DNA of 60,000 nucleotides from NCBI RefSeq assembly GCF_030272615.1, contig NC_081405.1:155481613-155541612 (forward strand), in the 5' to 3' direction. Source of the stretch: Cryptomeria japonica. Lineage: Eukaryota; Streptophyta; Pinopsida; Cupressales; Cupressaceae. A program made the translations under genes and the position numbers. Shown here piece by piece: positions 59,472 to 60,000 of this stretch; position 1 is the stretch's first letter, and each line of letters begins with the position of its first letter. The notes under the pieces are model-generated. The model ran no database searches and had not been told where the DNA came from. It saw nothing but the letters and a program-made list of their open reading frames with translations.

Positions 59472-60000
59472 TGTGTTGCATTGATGTCAACACTAGCTGC
59501 TTTGGCTATTTACTAGTATCTAGTTGGTCCTGGTGGGATGTTTGGTTTTTGGTTGGTAAGATCATGTTGATCTGATATGCTCCAGTATGCTTTGGTCTAT
59601 GGAATTGGTTTGGATTGGTCACTCATGTGTTCCTAATGTGTATCACATTTAGTTGGTATTGATTTGGTGATCGGATGCTATCTTATATGCTGGTAAGCCT
59701 GGTTTATTGATTCGGTGAGGGTTTCACCAAAAGAGCTTTGTTGAAGATCTTTTGATATTATGCATAAGTGGTGTTGGTGCGGTTTCTAGAAGGTTATCCA
59801 GATGTTGTTGGTTATCATGTTCACATTCCAGTTGATCAGTGGTATTGTATTTAGCACCAGACCTATTTTGTGTTATCTAGGTTACGGACCGATTTTGTAA
59901 CGTGTTGGAGGATGTTCCCGATGCGTTACTGATGAAATTTAAGGATTGGTTTACATTGTTTTTGGCCTAAGATGACTTGGTTGATCATTATATTGTGGGA
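59472..60000. mobile_element. Element G: start of a further LTR-type insertion
   Basis: ORF2 of C breaks off at TGTGTTGCATTGATGTCAAC, which recalls the LTR starts and CATTGATG.CAAC words of A and C. The next 530 bp have no gene and carry many TTGGT/CTGGT words, like decayed CCGGT words. Orientation, type and end are unknown because the window ends here. It does not match LTR C, so it is not C's own 3' LTR. Confidence 0.45.

Larger units (their letters stand above)
8741..60000 (+). mobile_element. Element C: host LTR retrotransposon, Gag plus ORF2, no pol seen
   Basis: Element C is reassembled from four pieces: the start of its 5' LTR (8741-8855), the rest of that LTR with its primer site and gag (30952-32990), the spacer and second gene (57018-59465), and whatever lies beyond the window. 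Continuity is shown by the precise insertions of B in its LTR and D between its genes. Both genes are closely similar to those of element A and lie in the same order. No protease, integrase or reverse transcriptase is visible between gag and ORF2. The 3' LTR is outside the window, so the left boundary (TGGGTTGTCATTGATGG at 8741) is an estimate. Confidence 0.65.

Noticed and set aside
59472-60000. This stretch as the 3' LTR of element C
   Set aside because: It does not match the 5' LTR of C at 8741-8855 or 30952-31810, and ORF2 is incomplete before it.
1-60000. Host genes, tRNA or rRNA genes
   Set aside because: No intron-containing host-like reading frames, tRNA boxes or rRNA segments were recognised; all clear coding signal belongs to mobile elements.

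Overview
This window looks like nuclear DNA of a plant with a very large, retrotransposon-packed genome. A conifer or other gymnosperm is my inference, from long low-coding LTR elements nested several deep and repeated ACCGGT-type words in the LTRs. I see no host protein gene, tRNA, rRNA or CRISPR array. Almost everything can be assigned to nine mobile elements, which I call A to I.

Layout. 1-3910: element H, minus strand (5' LTR, primer binding site, long leader, start of a gag-like frame), cut by the window edge. About 4370-5160: relic of a non-LTR (LINE) element. 6480-8740: element I, plus strand (end of an LTR, primer binding site, gag remnant), cut by element C. 8741 to beyond 60000: element C, plus strand, which hosts most other insertions. 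B (8856-30951, minus) sits in C's 5' LTR. A (8906-15437, plus) sits in B's 3' LTR. F (19833-27434, minus, a Ty1/copia element with a full but broken pol) sits in B's second gene. D (32991-57012, plus) sits between C's two genes. E (39806-53286, plus) sits inside D. G (from about 59472) cuts C's second gene near the right edge. Perfect 5-bp target-site duplications support A (GAATC), F (TTCCT), D (TAAGG) and E (CATCT), so the order is C, then B and D, then A and F in B, and E in D.

Two things stand out. First, A, B and C share one architecture that lacks any recognisable protease, integrase or reverse transcriptase: a Gag-like coiled-coil protein with several CCHC zinc knuckles, a spacer of about 300-600 bp, then a second gene of about 1,090-1,110 codons (ORF2). 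ORF2 keeps the same motifs in all three elements (SRxH...WL, LTGATF...LRV, FGxLLVC, VDKYKD, MGYEID), followed in A by a lysine-rich stretch and a coiled-coil end. Their primer site, polypurine tract and LTR features match the copia element F, so they are probably moved in trans by copia enzymes. Second, E has LTRs of about 4.86 kb around a 3.77 kb internal region with no credible gene, the proportions of the LARDs (large retrotransposon derivatives) described in barley and relatives. Its LTR holds a GC-rich island and consensus splice signals, and its internal region holds a CCATGCGG-type repeat.

Most genes are broken by in-frame stops, many explicable as C-to-T changes in CAA/CAG codons, as expected for old methylated transposon DNA. 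Coordinates of LTRs A, B, D, E and F come from direct comparison of the two copies. Boundaries of C, G, H and I are less certain because only one copy or one end lies in the window.
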